This document shows positions 28,141-34,740 of a stretch of 64,000 nucleotides of DNA, piece after piece. Source of the stretch: Variovorax sp. PMC12. GTDB taxonomy: Bacteria > Pseudomonadota > Gammaproteobacteria > Burkholderiales > Burkholderiaceae_C. Below the pieces are notes generated by a model, which saw only the letters and a program-made list of their open reading frames with translations, made no database searches and was not told where the DNA came from. The stretch is taken from assembly GCF_003019815.1 (NCBI RefSeq), contig NZ_CP027773.1, positions 2,305,001 through 2,369,000 of the forward strand, written 5' to 3'. The number at the start of each line of letters is the position of its first letter. Within the stretch, counting starts at the first letter, position 1. The translations under genes were made by a program, and so were the position numbers.

Positions 28141-28320
28141 CCCGCAACGCTCAATGGTTCTGAGCGCTGTCCTCCGGGGCAAGCTGAACCCCATACCAGC
28201 GCGTCGAAGTCACTACGACGAAGAAAACAAAAATGACTTCATGCAAAAGAATTTGCCGTAGCGTGGACCGCGTAAGAGTTCACGACCACATTCCCGAAGC
28301 CCGCCTTGTGCGGGCTTTTT
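28141..28320 (+). ncRNA. Candidate structured small RNA, family unknown
   Basis: A possible promoter (-35 CTGATC 28112-28117, 17 bp, -10 TACAAT 28135-28140) precedes a region dense in inverted repeats. These are CGCTCA/TGAGCG (28148-28153, 28161-28166), GCGCTG/CAGCGC (28164-28169, 28197-28202), GGGG/CCCC inside it, and GAAGTCA/TGACTTC (28206-28212, 28234-28240). It ends in an intrinsic terminator (AAGCCCGC/GCGGGCTT, 28297-28317, then T). The first two stems share 28164-28166, so they cannot form together. I do not recognise an Rfam family. Existence as an RNA gene is inference. Confidence 0.35.
28297..28320 (+). terminator. Rho-independent terminator of the candidate small RNA
   Basis: Perfect 8-bp stem AAGCCCGC (28297-28304) with GCGGGCTT (28310-28317), 5-nt loop, T run to 28320. 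Confidence 0.8.
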
Positions 28321-28447
28321 CGTTGGTGCGCATGCGCTGCCAGCCAGCACTGCATGCATAGCAGTCGCGAAGCGGCTGCACTACTTGGGCGTGCTCTTGG
28401 AGTACAGTCATAAGTCCTCAACACGGAGCCCGCAAGGGCAGGACAAA

Positions 28448-28720
28448 ATGGCCACACCGGAAGAGGCAACGACCACCGCTTCAGCTGCAAACCTTCTCGG
28501 AACAGAAATGGCGCTGACGGCAGCTCTCAGAGCGCTCATCAAGACCCACCCCCAGCCCAGCCTGCTCGCACAAGAACTTGTGCAACAGCGCCAGTTTTCT
28601 CAGGCCCATCTTGAAGCAAGTCCCGTATCGGACAAGGCGTTGATGGGCTTCGAATTGACCTGGGCAATGATCCTTCATCAGGATCCTGCGCAAGACGTGC
28701 AACTCGTGCCCGCGTCCTAG
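28448..28720 (+). CDS. Hypothetical protein, 90 aa
   Basis: The ATG at 28448 has AGGACA a few bases upstream. The product starts MATPEEATTTASAANLLGTE and is mostly predicted helix, with no signal peptide or membrane segment and no known motif. A longer start at 28385 lacks a ribosome site. It lies between the candidate small RNA and the hairpin-rich leader of the next regulator. I do not recognise a family; base composition is slightly less GC-rich than neighbours. Confidence 0.5.
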   Translation: MATPEEATTTASAANLLGTEMALTAALRALIKTHPQPSLLAQELVQQRQFSQAHLEASPVSDKALMGFELTWAMILHQDPAQDVQLVPAS

Positions 28721-29035
28721 CGGCAACGCCCGTCGGCCATCTTGGCTCACTGCGTCGACGCGGGTGCGTCATGTGTGTTCTTGCGTGCCTCGCCGCATGC
28801 GCACCTGCTGCCAACAAGCAGGACTTTCTTCACAAACGCACAGACCTTGCTGAACAAGTCTGTGCGTTTGGCCGAACCGAACCCATTCCTGTCTCGCCCC
28901 AACCTTTTCCGAACGCGCTGAAAAGTGGAGATTCAAGCCGTCGACCGCTCCTCTGGAGCGGTCGATACAAACCCGGCGCTGCAAACAGCGCGCCGGCATG
29001 GCTCGATCGAAAACTATTGACAGGGGGAACTGGCA
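28721..29035 (+). promoter_or_regulatory. Hairpin-rich 5' region of the orphan regulator gene
   Basis: The 315-nt non-coding spacer contains several inverted repeats. One is a perfect 12-bp repeat AAACGCACAGAC (28834-28845) / GTCTGTGCGTTT (28858-28869). Another is a perfect 11-bp repeat TCGACCGCTCC (28941-28951) / GGAGCGGTCGA (28955-28965). Shorter ones are CCTGCT/AGCAGG near 28804-28822 and GGCGCTG/CAGCGC near 28975-28992. None is followed by a T-tract, so they look like leader structures or protein sites rather than terminators. Confidence 0.5.
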
Positions 29036-29845
29036 ATGAACCAGTTGACGGAAATGAAGCCCATCGCACTCGTGGGCTGCGACAAGGTACGGGCGGTGAT
29101 GCTGAGCGAAAAGCTCCGGTCCATGGGACATGTATCCGCGACATTCGACCGCGGTGCCGACTTTCTGGTGGCGCTGGGAAGCGGCAGGAAGTTCAGCCTG
29201 CTCCTGTTGACGCTGCAGGACGAGGGCGGATGGACCGGAATCGTTGCCATGTGCAAGGTGCTTCATGTGCCCGTACTCCTGGTCGTCGACGAAGCGCAGC
29301 GCCATATGCCGGTCGACGAACTGGTCGCGGTACGAGAAGAAGCTTCGAAGGATCACGCCATCGACTTCATCGTCTGGCCAATCAGCGATCTCGATCTGGA
29401 CTGGCGCATACGCACCCTCGTCCGCCGCATGGAGGTGTCGCCCGCTCCGCCTGTGCGCAACATCGATCTCGCGTTCGACCGCTATCGTTTTCTCGGACCC
29501 AACCGCGTGGTCATGAATGACGATCAGGAGGTGCGACTGAAGCCCCGCGAGTTCGAACTCGCGCTATTGCTCTTCCGCAACAGCGGCCAGTTGCTGGAGC
29601 GGGACTGGATTCTTTCGTTGCTCTGGGGTACCGGCGTGACGCGCAAGGACAGCCGCGTGCTTGATGTCTGCATGTCGGGCATCCGCCGCAAACTTGCCCT
29701 CTCGAGGGAGAACGGCTTCATCCTGCACACGGTCTACGGACGCGGCTATGAACTGGGACGAGTACTGCAGCCGACGCATCAGCCGCAAAGAACAGGGGCC
29801 TTCACCAGCCTGCGCGTCGAGGAAGCTCACATCCCGGCGATGTGA
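29036..29845 (+). CDS. OmpR-type DNA-binding response regulator with degenerate receiver domain
   Basis: A 269-aa regulator. The N-terminal ~125 residues fold like a receiver but lack its key residues: Thr59 (LLLLTLQDEGG) stands at the phospho-acceptor Asp position, and the acidic pair near residue 15 is Cys-Asp. The C-terminal winged helix is intact (VRLKPREFELALLLFRNSGQ then VLDVCMSGIRRKL and VYGRGYEL). It is therefore predicted to bind DNA without phosphorylation. No histidine kinase is nearby. A strong AGGGGGA site precedes the ATG, and the long spacer upstream carries several inverted repeats. Target genes are unknown. Confidence 0.85.
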   Translation: MNQLTEMKPIALVGCDKVRAVMLSEKLRSMGHVSATFDRGADFLVALGSGRKFSLLLLTLQDEGGWTGIVAMCKVLHVPVLLVVDEAQRHMPVDELVAVREEASKDHAIDFIVWPISDLDLDWRIRTLVRRMEVSPAPPVRNIDLAFDRYRFLGPNRVVMNDDQEVRLKPREFELALLLFRNSGQLLERDWILSLLWGTGVTRKDSRVLDVCMSGIRRKLALSRENGFILHTVYGRGYELGRVLQPTHQPQRTGAFTSLRVEEAHIPAM

Positions 29846-29900
29846 TTCGCGCCCCAAAGAAGGGGCAGTGAAGGGGCAATGACACCGCGCAGCGGCAAGC

Positions 29901-30317
29901 TCAGGGTGCGGCGCCTCGCCCGGCAGCCCAGTCATCGACAAAGCGCATGAGCGCCTCCTGGTGCTCACCGATCTCAGCGGCGAGGTACTGGCGTGCGTGC
30001 TCCTGGGCGAGTTCGCTCGACAGGAACCACTGTTCACGCGCGAGACTGCCCTGCAGTGGCGGCGTGCCCCAAGCCGCGTTTCTGCTGCCAAGAAAGGCCT
30101 CTGTCACCGGCAAGCGCCCGTCGGTCTTGCCAAGCTCCGACAGCGCATTGCGCGGGCCGCCCAGGGTAACGCGAACCCGGAGGATGTCTTCGTCCACGTC
30201 GATGGAAGCACCCAAACCACCGGATTGATGCACCTGCCAGAGCTGCGCCGCCGAAGCGTTGCGAACCCAGCTAGCGAGTGCCTTGGCCAAACTTTCGAGA
30301 ACGATTTTTCTGTTCAT
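29901..30317 (-). CDS. Hypothetical protein, 138 aa
   Basis: I prefer the ATG at 30317 (MNRKIVLESLAKALASWV), preceded by GGAA; a GTG at 30332 would add five residues. The product is soluble with predicted helices at both ends and a central VDEDILRVRVTLGGPRNAL strand region. No signal peptide or known motif. It converges with the orphan regulator gene. Family not recognised. Confidence 0.6.
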   Translation of the reverse strand: MNRKIVLESLAKALASWVRNASAAQLWQVHQSGGLGASIDVDEDILRVRVTLGGPRNALSELGKTDGRLPVTEAFLGSRNAAWGTPPLQGSLAREQWFLSSELAQEHARQYLAAEIGEHQEALMRFVDDWAAGRGAAP

Positions 30318-30472
30318 GAGGAAATATTCCACATATTTGTCGACTTATTACGCCGCGGAGGGGCACGACCTGCAAAAGCTCCCTGTGCGACATGGCATCT
30401 TGCAATGGCTGTCACGCATCACAAGAACATCAAGACAGGGGAAACAAACTCGAAGCTCAAAAGCTCGTTCAG

Positions 30473-30496
30473 ACCCGCTCATGCGGGTATTTTTTT
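30473..30496 (+). terminator. Orphan rho-independent terminator
   Basis: Stem ACCCGC (30473-30478) / GCGGGT (30483-30488), TCAT loop, then seven T at 30490-30496. No supported plus-strand gene ends just upstream, so it may close a small RNA or an unannotated short message between 30320 and 30473. Confidence 0.7.
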
Positions 30497-30590
30497 GTCT
30501 GCTCGCAGCCTGAATCGACAGCGACGCCAGGGAACCACAAAATGAACCGGCAACGGCGTGCGGCTTCGGGGGTCGGCTATATTTCTTGCC

Positions 30591-30767
30591 ATGGAAAAGG
30601 CTTCCGACATAGGCAAACCCACGGTACCCATCGACTTGATCGGACCGGACCACTGGCCTCGTTCGCGGCGCGGCAACGGCCGCACTGCCAAGGTAATCGC
30701 TGTCATCGTGGGGGGAATCGCGGCCGCAGGACTGGTCGCCTACCGCTTCTTCGGTGTCGGGCGCTGA
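30591..30767 (+). CDS. Small single-pass membrane protein, 58 aa
   Basis: MEKASDIGKPTVPIDLIGPD opens a short soluble part. A basic stretch (RSRRGNGRTAK) and one hydrophobic helix (VIAVIVGGIAAAGLVAYRFF) end the protein, predicting an N-in anchor. There is no ribosome site, but a TATATT at 30578-30583 would place transcription start at about the ATG, so a leaderless message is possible. A strong terminator follows at 30787. Function unknown. Confidence 0.55.
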   Translation: MEKASDIGKPTVPIDLIGPDHWPRSRRGNGRTAKVIAVIVGGIAAAGLVAYRFFGVGR

Positions 30768-30786
30768 CCCGGCCACTGAATGAGCC

Positions 30787-30820
30787 AAAGCCCGCTGCCT
30801 CGAAGACAGCGGGCTTTTTT
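30787..30820 (+). terminator. Terminator after the 58-aa membrane-protein gene
   Basis: Perfect 11-bp stem AAAGCCCGCTG (30787-30797) / CAGCGGGCTTT (30807-30817) with 9-nt loop and T run to 30820. Confidence 0.88.
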
Positions 30821-30857
30821 ATGGGCACGGACATAAACGAGCATCACGGTAGAGCCC

Positions 30858-31421
30858 CTAGTGCAGCCGCGAACCCTTGGGCAACCGCTTCGCCAACCAC
30901 TCGTGCACATCCGCACGAATGCTGCGGCCTTCGAGCAGAAAGTTCTCGAAGCGGCTCGGCACGTAGGGCAGGTACACCAGCGGCATGCCGGCTTCTTCCG
31001 GTGTGCGCGCGGCCTTGCGGTTGTTGCAGACGGCGCACGCACTCACGAGGTTGGTCCATGTCCAAGGGCCGCCGCGTGATTCAGGCATTACATGCTCGCA
31101 TTGCAGGTCGCGTTCCTGGAACACGCCTGCGCAGTAAGCGCAGGTGTGGCGGTCGCGGCGAAAGAGCTTTCTCTTGGTAACGCTCGGAACCACGTCGAAG
31201 AGGTTGATCTTCGAGGCCCCGCGCAGCGCGATGATCGGTGCCACCTCGACGCGAGATTGCATGCCGCGCGCCACGTTGAAGCCACCGCGCAGGGTGGCAA
31301 GTGGCAGGTCACCGTCTTCCCAGGCCACGGAGCCGGTGGCGTAGTGCAACACCGCCTGCTCCAGCGAGATCCAGGCTTGCGGCGTGCCCTGAATGTCGAG
31401 TTGCAGGACGTGAGGATGCAT
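30858..31421 (-). CDS. HNH endonuclease family protein
   Basis: A 187-aa protein with a strong ribosome site (AAAGGAGG, 6 nt before ATG). The HNH/zinc-knuckle module lies at residues 90-135: Cys94-x2-Cys97 (CAYC), the catalytic-type Glu109-His110 in QCEHVMPESRGG, Asn124, and Cys129-x2-Cys132 followed by NNRKAARTPEEAGM, the conserved tail of stand-alone bacterial HNH proteins. Such proteins are widespread, chromosomal, and mostly uncharacterised, not obviously homing enzymes. It lies on the minus strand just downstream of tRNA-His and may be co-transcribed with it. Confidence 0.88.
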   Translation of the reverse strand: MHPHVLQLDIQGTPQAWISLEQAVLHYATGSVAWEDGDLPLATLRGGFNVARGMQSRVEVAPIIALRGASKINLFDVVPSVTKRKLFRRDRHTCAYCAGVFQERDLQCEHVMPESRGGPWTWTNLVSACAVCNNRKAARTPEEAGMPLVYLPYVPSRFENFLLEGRSIRADVHEWLAKRLPKGSRLH

Positions 31422-31482
31422 ATATCGCCTCCTTTCGCGGCGATGGTCGTCTTGGCGACGTTGGATGAAATCCAGATAACGA

Positions 31483-31557
31483 TGGGGTGCACGAACGGAA
31501 TCGAACCGTCGTCAGCGGGACCACAACCCGCGGCTCTGCCATTGAGCTACGTGCACC
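31483..31557 (-). tRNA. tRNA-His (anticodon GTG)
   Basis: 75 nt with encoded CCA. Acceptor GTGCACG/CGTGCAC is extended by the diagnostic G-1:C73 pair. D-arm GCTC-AATGGCA-GAGC, anticodon stem GCGGG/CCCGC with loop TTGTGGT (anticodon GTG), T-arm GACGG-TTCGATT-CCGTT. Confidence 0.95.
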
Positions 31558-31590
31558 ACGAAACATGAGCTGCCTGCTGTCTGGCAGCCG

Positions 31591-31797
31591 CTACCACTCG
31601 CCGACTGCGCGCACGCGCTGATCGAGATCGAGGCCCTCGAGCTGAGGCTCGCGACCAGGCAATGCATCAGCACCTTCCAAATCACGCCGAGCATCGGTCA
31701 CGATGCCGAATCTGCGGGCCAGGGCCAGCACCATGCGCTTACGCGGCTGTGCGGGACGCACGGTGATCATCCGGATCGGGGTGTTGCGCTTGCGCAT
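31591..31797 (-). CDS. Small basic hypothetical protein between tRNA genes, 68 aa
   Basis: The ATG at 31797 has a strong AAGGAG ribosome site 5 nt upstream, which decides this start over longer frames that would run into tRNA-Arg. The product begins MRKRNTPIRMITVRPAQPRK, is basic at the N-terminus and acidic at the C-terminus, with no membrane segment. It lies between tRNA-Arg and tRNA-His on the same strand. Family not recognised. Confidence 0.65.
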   Translation of the reverse strand: MRKRNTPIRMITVRPAQPRKRMVLALARRFGIVTDARRDLEGADALPGREPQLEGLDLDQRVRAVGEW

Positions 31798-31835
31798 GAC
31801 GGCTCCTTGGTTGATGTGACAGCAAACAGAAAAAC

Positions 31836-31912
31836 TGGCCCCACGTGCACGACTCGAACGTGCAACCCCTTGCTTCGTAAGCAAGTGCTCTGATCCATTG
31901 AGCTAACGCGGG
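31836..31912 (-). tRNA. tRNA-Arg (anticodon ACG)
   Basis: 77 nt with encoded CCA. Acceptor CCCGCGT/ACGTGGG, D-arm GCTC-AATGGATCA-GAGC, anticodon stem CTTGC/GCAAG with loop TTACGAA (anticodon ACG), T-arm GCACG-TTCGAGT-CGTGC, discriminator G. Confidence 0.96.
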
Positions 31913-32114
31913 TCGAAAAACGGGAATCAAACCTTGCCCGCCTGCTTTCCATTCCGGTTGTGTCCTCACGCGACGGACAGCGCTGGGCGCTGCCCCGTAC
32001 GACGTCGCTGCACAGGAGTGATCGATTCCTGCACATCCCGCCAGACCGTCTACGCGGTGGGCTCTGGCGGTGTGGTGAAGGCACATCCGGAATGGCCAAG
32101 CGCGGCCAACAACA

Positions 32115-32155
32115 AACAAAACAAAAAGGCCCGGAACCTTTCGGTGTCCGGGCCT
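32115..32155 (-). terminator. Minus-strand rho-independent terminator
   Basis: Perfect 9-bp stem AGGCCCGGA (32127-32135) / TCCGGGCCT (32147-32155) with 11-nt loop. The minus strand continues into TTTTGTTTTG. It lies 29 nt after the stop of the 67-aa gene. Confidence 0.85.
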
Positions 32156-32183
32156 CTGCTGAGAGAGCTTGGAAGGTATGCGC

Positions 32184-32387
32184 CTATGCGCAACCTCCAC
32201 CCGGTAGCACCTGATCCTCGACTTTTCCAACGCGCAGGCTGCCTGCGGCTTTTGCGGAATACGCGTGGCTCTGGTGCTGATTCAGTCGGATCGACGGCAT
32301 GCCGCCGAAACCACCGCACGCCCCGACGCGCACGAGCGATCGACCCGAGGCGGGTCGATTGCTGATGAAGGTCAATGCGATATTCAC
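32184..32387 (-). CDS. Small hypothetical protein, 67 aa, GTG start
   Basis: The GTG at 32387 has AGGAA spaced 5 nt upstream. A promoter (32470-32498) and terminator (32115-32155) bracket it as a complete transcription unit. The product MNIALTFISNRPASGRSLVR continues through a Gly-rich centre (CGGFGGMPS) to end LPGGGCA. No homology recognised. A perfect 9-bp hairpin (ATCGACCCG/CGGGTCGAT, 32339-32359) falls within codons ~10-16, so a structured RNA rather than a protein is an alternative reading. Confidence 0.45.
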   Translation of the reverse strand: MNIALTFISNRPASGRSLVRVGACGGFGGMPSIRLNQHQSHAYSAKAAGSLRVGKVEDQVLPGGGCA

Positions 32388-32469
32388 GATGGTTCCTGGG
32401 TCAAAGATTGCCGCTGTCGGCCGTCAGGGGTTGGGGAAAAAGGTACGGCTTGGGCCGCGAATGAAGCCG

Positions 32470-32498
32470 ACTGTAAATAGTGTTTACGGCACCGTCAA
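32470..32498 (-). promoter_or_regulatory. Promoter of the 67-aa gene unit, with GTAAA/TTTAC inverted repeat
   Basis: -35 TTGACG (32498-32493, 5/6) and -10 TACAGT (32475-32470, 4/6) with 17-bp spacing on the minus strand. The inverted repeat GTAAA-TAGTG-TTTAC (32473-32487) overlaps the -10 and spacer and could be an operator. Confidence 0.6.
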
Positions 32499-32539
32499 CA
32501 ACCGGGACAATCTTTTTTTCTCGTTGTTGTTTTTGAACA

Positions 32540-32935
32540 GTGCCCAATACCACCGTCGCGCGTCGCCGCAATGCCCTCGCGCTTCATCGCCGTTTTCTCG
32601 AAGAGGCCGTTGCAGCCGGCCTGCCCGCCAAGGGGCTGGACCAGGCGTTCGCCAAGAAGATCGAAATCTCTCCCAGCATGTGGAGCCAGATCAAGAGTGC
32701 CCGGCCCATCGGCGACAACCTGGCGCGGCAGATCGAGCGGCATTGCAACGTGGAAGCCGGCTGGCTCGACAAGGAAGACCGTCCCAGCGAAGTGCCCGAT
32801 GCAGCGGAAGAGCGCTTCATCGCGGCGGCACGCGAGGCATGGCGCAGCGCCAATGCCAAGGGCAAGAAGGAACTCACCGGCTGGCTGAAGAAGCGCGCGC
32901 AGGACGCAGTGCCTGGCAGCGAGTCCGCGCACTAA
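32540..32935 (+). CDS. Small HTH-like DNA-binding protein, 131 aa
   Basis: GTG start (MPNTTVARRRNALALHRRFL). Residues ~35-75 (FAKKIEISPSMWSQIKSARP then IGDNLARQIERHCNVEAGWLD) have the pattern of a lambda-repressor-like HTH followed by the usual helix 5. The C-terminal half is helical and Lys-rich (NAKGKKELTGWLKKRAQ). No ribosome site is evident; a T-rich stretch precedes the start. It converges with the catabolic cluster end (12 nt gap). Role unknown; similar proteins occur in Comamonadaceae chromosomes. Confidence 0.7.
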   Translation: MPNTTVARRRNALALHRRFLEEAVAAGLPAKGLDQAFAKKIEISPSMWSQIKSARPIGDNLARQIERHCNVEAGWLDKEDRPSEVPDAAEERFIAAAREAWRSANAKGKKELTGWLKKRAQDAVPGSESAH

Positions 32936-32946
32936 GCAGCGAGTGC

Positions 32947-33381
32947 TCAGCCCAATTCGGGCGCGTTGCGCACGATGGCCGCGCGCATGTCGTCCGGTAT
33001 GGCAACCGCGCGATGGGTTTCCAGCGACGTAGTCACCAATACCTGCTGCATCTGCATGCGCACTTCACCGTCGGCCGGATCGAAGCAGCGCACGCGCAAA
33101 GTCATCGAACGCGAACCCAGCCGCTCCACGGCCAGCCCGAGCATCACCTGGTCGCCCATGCGGCTCACGGCACGGAAGTCGACTTCGAGCTTCACGGTGG
33201 GCAAGCCGATTCGCCGCTGTGCCACCAGCCCGTGATAGCTGAGGCCGAGGCCTTCGTTCACCCAGTCTTCGACGAGGCCGTTGAGCATCACAAAGTACTG
33301 CGGATAGAAGACGATGCCCGCTGGATCGCAATCCGAGAAGCGGATCAGCCGCGGCCGGCAGAACTCGTTGCCGTTGCCCAT
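32947..33381 (-). CDS. Acyl-CoA thioesterase, 4-hydroxybenzoyl-CoA thioesterase-like hotdog fold
   Basis: A 144-aa single hotdog-domain protein. The N-terminal RLIRFSDCDPAGIVFYPQYF carries the family's catalytic Asp in the SDCDPAGIVFYP motif of 4HBT-I enzymes. It is the last gene of the catabolic cluster, 2 nt after MarR. It would hydrolyse an aromatic or hydroxy-acyl-CoA; within the proposed pathway, anthraniloyl-CoA to anthranilate is a reasonable but unproven substrate. Confidence 0.85.
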   Translation of the reverse strand: MGNGNEFCRPRLIRFSDCDPAGIVFYPQYFVMLNGLVEDWVNEGLGLSYHGLVAQRRIGLPTVKLEVDFRAVSRMGDQVMLGLAVERLGSRSMTLRVRCFDPADGEVRMQMQQVLVTTSLETHRAVAIPDDMRAAIVRNAPELG

Positions 33382-33383
33382 GC

Positions 33384-33914
33384 TCAGCCCTCCTCACCCG
33401 CCGGCTCGCCGCGCATCACATGCACCCGCAGCAGGCCGAGCTGCGTGTGCAGCTGCTTGACCGTCTTCATGTCGAGCCCCGAGAACATCTCGAGGATCCA
33501 CTGCTCGTGTTCGCTCGCCATCGTCTCGAAGGTGCGGCGGCCCGTGGGCGTGAGGCTCACGATCCATGCGCGACGATCGTCGGGACTGGGGGCGCGCGCC
33601 ACCATGCCTTCGCGCTCGAGCTCGTCGGTAAGACCGGTGACGTTGCCGCCCGTCACCATCAGGTAGCGCGACAGCACGCGCATCTTCAGGCCGTCCTTGT
33701 AGCGATAGAGCTGCGCCATGTAGTCGAAGCGTGCCAGCGAAATGCCGAAGCGCTCGCGCAGCCGGCGCCGGATCTCGGCTTCGATCTGCGTGGTGCTGGC
33801 CAGCATGCGCAGCCACAGCTTGAGCATCGCGTGGTCCTCGTGGCCCGCGCGCGCCTCGTGCCCGAGTTCTTCGGCATCGCTCAGCGCGGCGTGGGAAGCG
33901 TCGTTGCGTGTCAT
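33384..33914 (-). CDS. MarR-family regulator at the tail of the auxin-type cluster
   Basis: A 176-aa winged-helix regulator whose ATG overlaps the SDR stop (ATGA) with GGAGAGGTG upstream. The DNA-binding core is LSRYLMVTGGNVTGLTDELEREGMVARAPSPDDRRAWIV, with the wing Asp-Arg-Arg typical of MarR. The N-terminus is extended by about 25 acidic residues. Published Variovorax iad-type loci carry two MarR genes, and this fits the second. It probably responds to a pathway intermediate; a repeat pair at 34690-34718 before the upstream SDR is a candidate operator. Confidence 0.9.
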   Translation of the reverse strand: MTRNDASHAALSDAEELGHEARAGHEDHAMLKLWLRMLASTTQIEAEIRRRLRERFGISLARFDYMAQLYRYKDGLKMRVLSRYLMVTGGNVTGLTDELEREGMVARAPSPDDRRAWIVSLTPTGRRTFETMASEHEQWILEMFSGLDMKTVKQLHTQLGLLRVHVMRGEPAGEEG

Positions 33915-34687
33915 GTCACCTCTCCTCCGGAAACCGAGATCGACTGCCCCGTGACCGACGCCGCGCCCGCACCGCACAGCCAGCGCACCGCATCGGCCAC
34001 CTCGGCCGGCTGCACGATGCGGCGCTGCGGGTTGACGCTCGAGAACTCCGCCAGCGCATCGGCCTCGCTGCGCCCCGTCTTGCCGACCACGTTGGCCACG
34101 CTGTTGCGCAGGATGTCGGTGTCGGTATAGCCCGGACACACCGCGTTCACCGTGATGCCCTTGCGCGCCACCTCCAGCGCCAGCGAGCGCGTGAGCCCGA
34201 CCACGCCATGCTTGGCCGCGGTATAGGCCGCCACGTACGCGTAGCCCTTCTGCCCTGCCGTGCTCGCGATGTTGACGATGCGGCCCCAGCCGGCATCGAG
34301 CATGTCCGGCAATGCGGCCTGCGCGCAAAGAAAACTGCCCGTGAGATTGACCGACAGCATGCGCTGCCAGAGATCGAACGAGGTCTTGAGGAACGGCGCA
34401 CTCTCTGCCGCGCCAGCGTTGTTGACGAGGATGGCGACCGGCCCGCGCGCGGCGCGCGCTTCGGCGAAAGCGGCCTGCACCGCCTCCGGGTTCGCCACAT
34501 CGGCAGCAGCCACGCCGTGCCCGGCGCCTTCGAGCGAATCTGCCACTCGCTGCAGTGCCTCGCGGTCGCGCCCCAGCAGTGTCAGGACGGCGCCCTCCGC
34601 GGCCAGGGTGCGGGCGATCTCGGCGCCAATGCCGCGTGCGGCACCCGTCACGAGTGCATGGCGGCCAGTCAGTGAATTTGAGTGCAT
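33911..34687 (-). CDS. SDR-family dehydrogenase
   Basis: A 258-aa classical SDR with all motifs: VTGAARGIGAEIA, NNAG in ILVNNAGAAES, Ser in IVNIASTAGQKG, Tyr/Lys in AYTAAKHGVVG, and PGYTDTDI. It resembles 3-hydroxyacyl-CoA or beta-hydroxybutyrate-type dehydrogenases. It heads a possible sub-operon SDR-MarR-thioesterase, separated from the preceding SDR gene by 53 nt that contain a TAAAAT and paired repeats. Substrate unassigned; oxidation of a hydroxy-acyl-CoA or dioxindole-type alcohol is plausible. Confidence 0.9.
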   Translation of the reverse strand: MHSNSLTGRHALVTGAARGIGAEIARTLAAEGAVLTLLGRDREALQRVADSLEGAGHGVAAADVANPEAVQAAFAEARAARGPVAILVNNAGAAESAPFLKTSFDLWQRMLSVNLTGSFLCAQAALPDMLDAGWGRIVNIASTAGQKGYAYVAAYTAAKHGVVGLTRSLALEVARKGITVNAVCPGYTDTDILRNSVANVVGKTGRSEADALAEFSSVNPQRRIVQPAEVADAVRWLCGAGAASVTGQSISVSGGEVT

Positions 34688-34689
34688 AC

Positions 34690-34718
34690 CTGAATGTTTT
34701 AGTTCTGAATCATTTTAG
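34690..34718 (-). promoter_or_regulatory. Paired CTGAAT-TTTTAG repeats and -10 box, candidate MarR operator
   Basis: CTGAATGTTTTAG (34690-34702) and CTGAATCATTTTAG (34705-34718) repeat directly, 15 bp apart, each being a rough palindrome (CTRAA...TTTAG). The second overlaps a minus-strand TAAAAT (34717-34712). The SDR start is 3 nt away, so a bound protein would block initiation. Confidence 0.5.
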
Positions 34719-34740
34719 CGGAGCAGGCGGACGCGGGGTG

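Larger units (their letters stand above)
27846..28447. other. Gene-poor 600-nt stretch: terminator plus candidate small RNA
   Basis: No convincing protein gene. Short frames here use TTG starts or lack ribosome sites and family features. The stretch holds the tRNA-Lys terminator (27929-27964) and a structured, promoter- and terminator-flanked segment (28112-28320), both listed separately. Confidence 0.6.

Noticed and set aside
27971..28261. Possible 96-aa gene with TTG start
   Set aside because: No ribosome site or recognisable pattern, overlaps the more convincing candidate small RNA, and competes with another equally poor frame on the other strand.
28239..28490. Possible 83-aa minus-strand gene
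   Set aside because: Runs through the terminator at 28297-28320 and has no ribosome site or family features.
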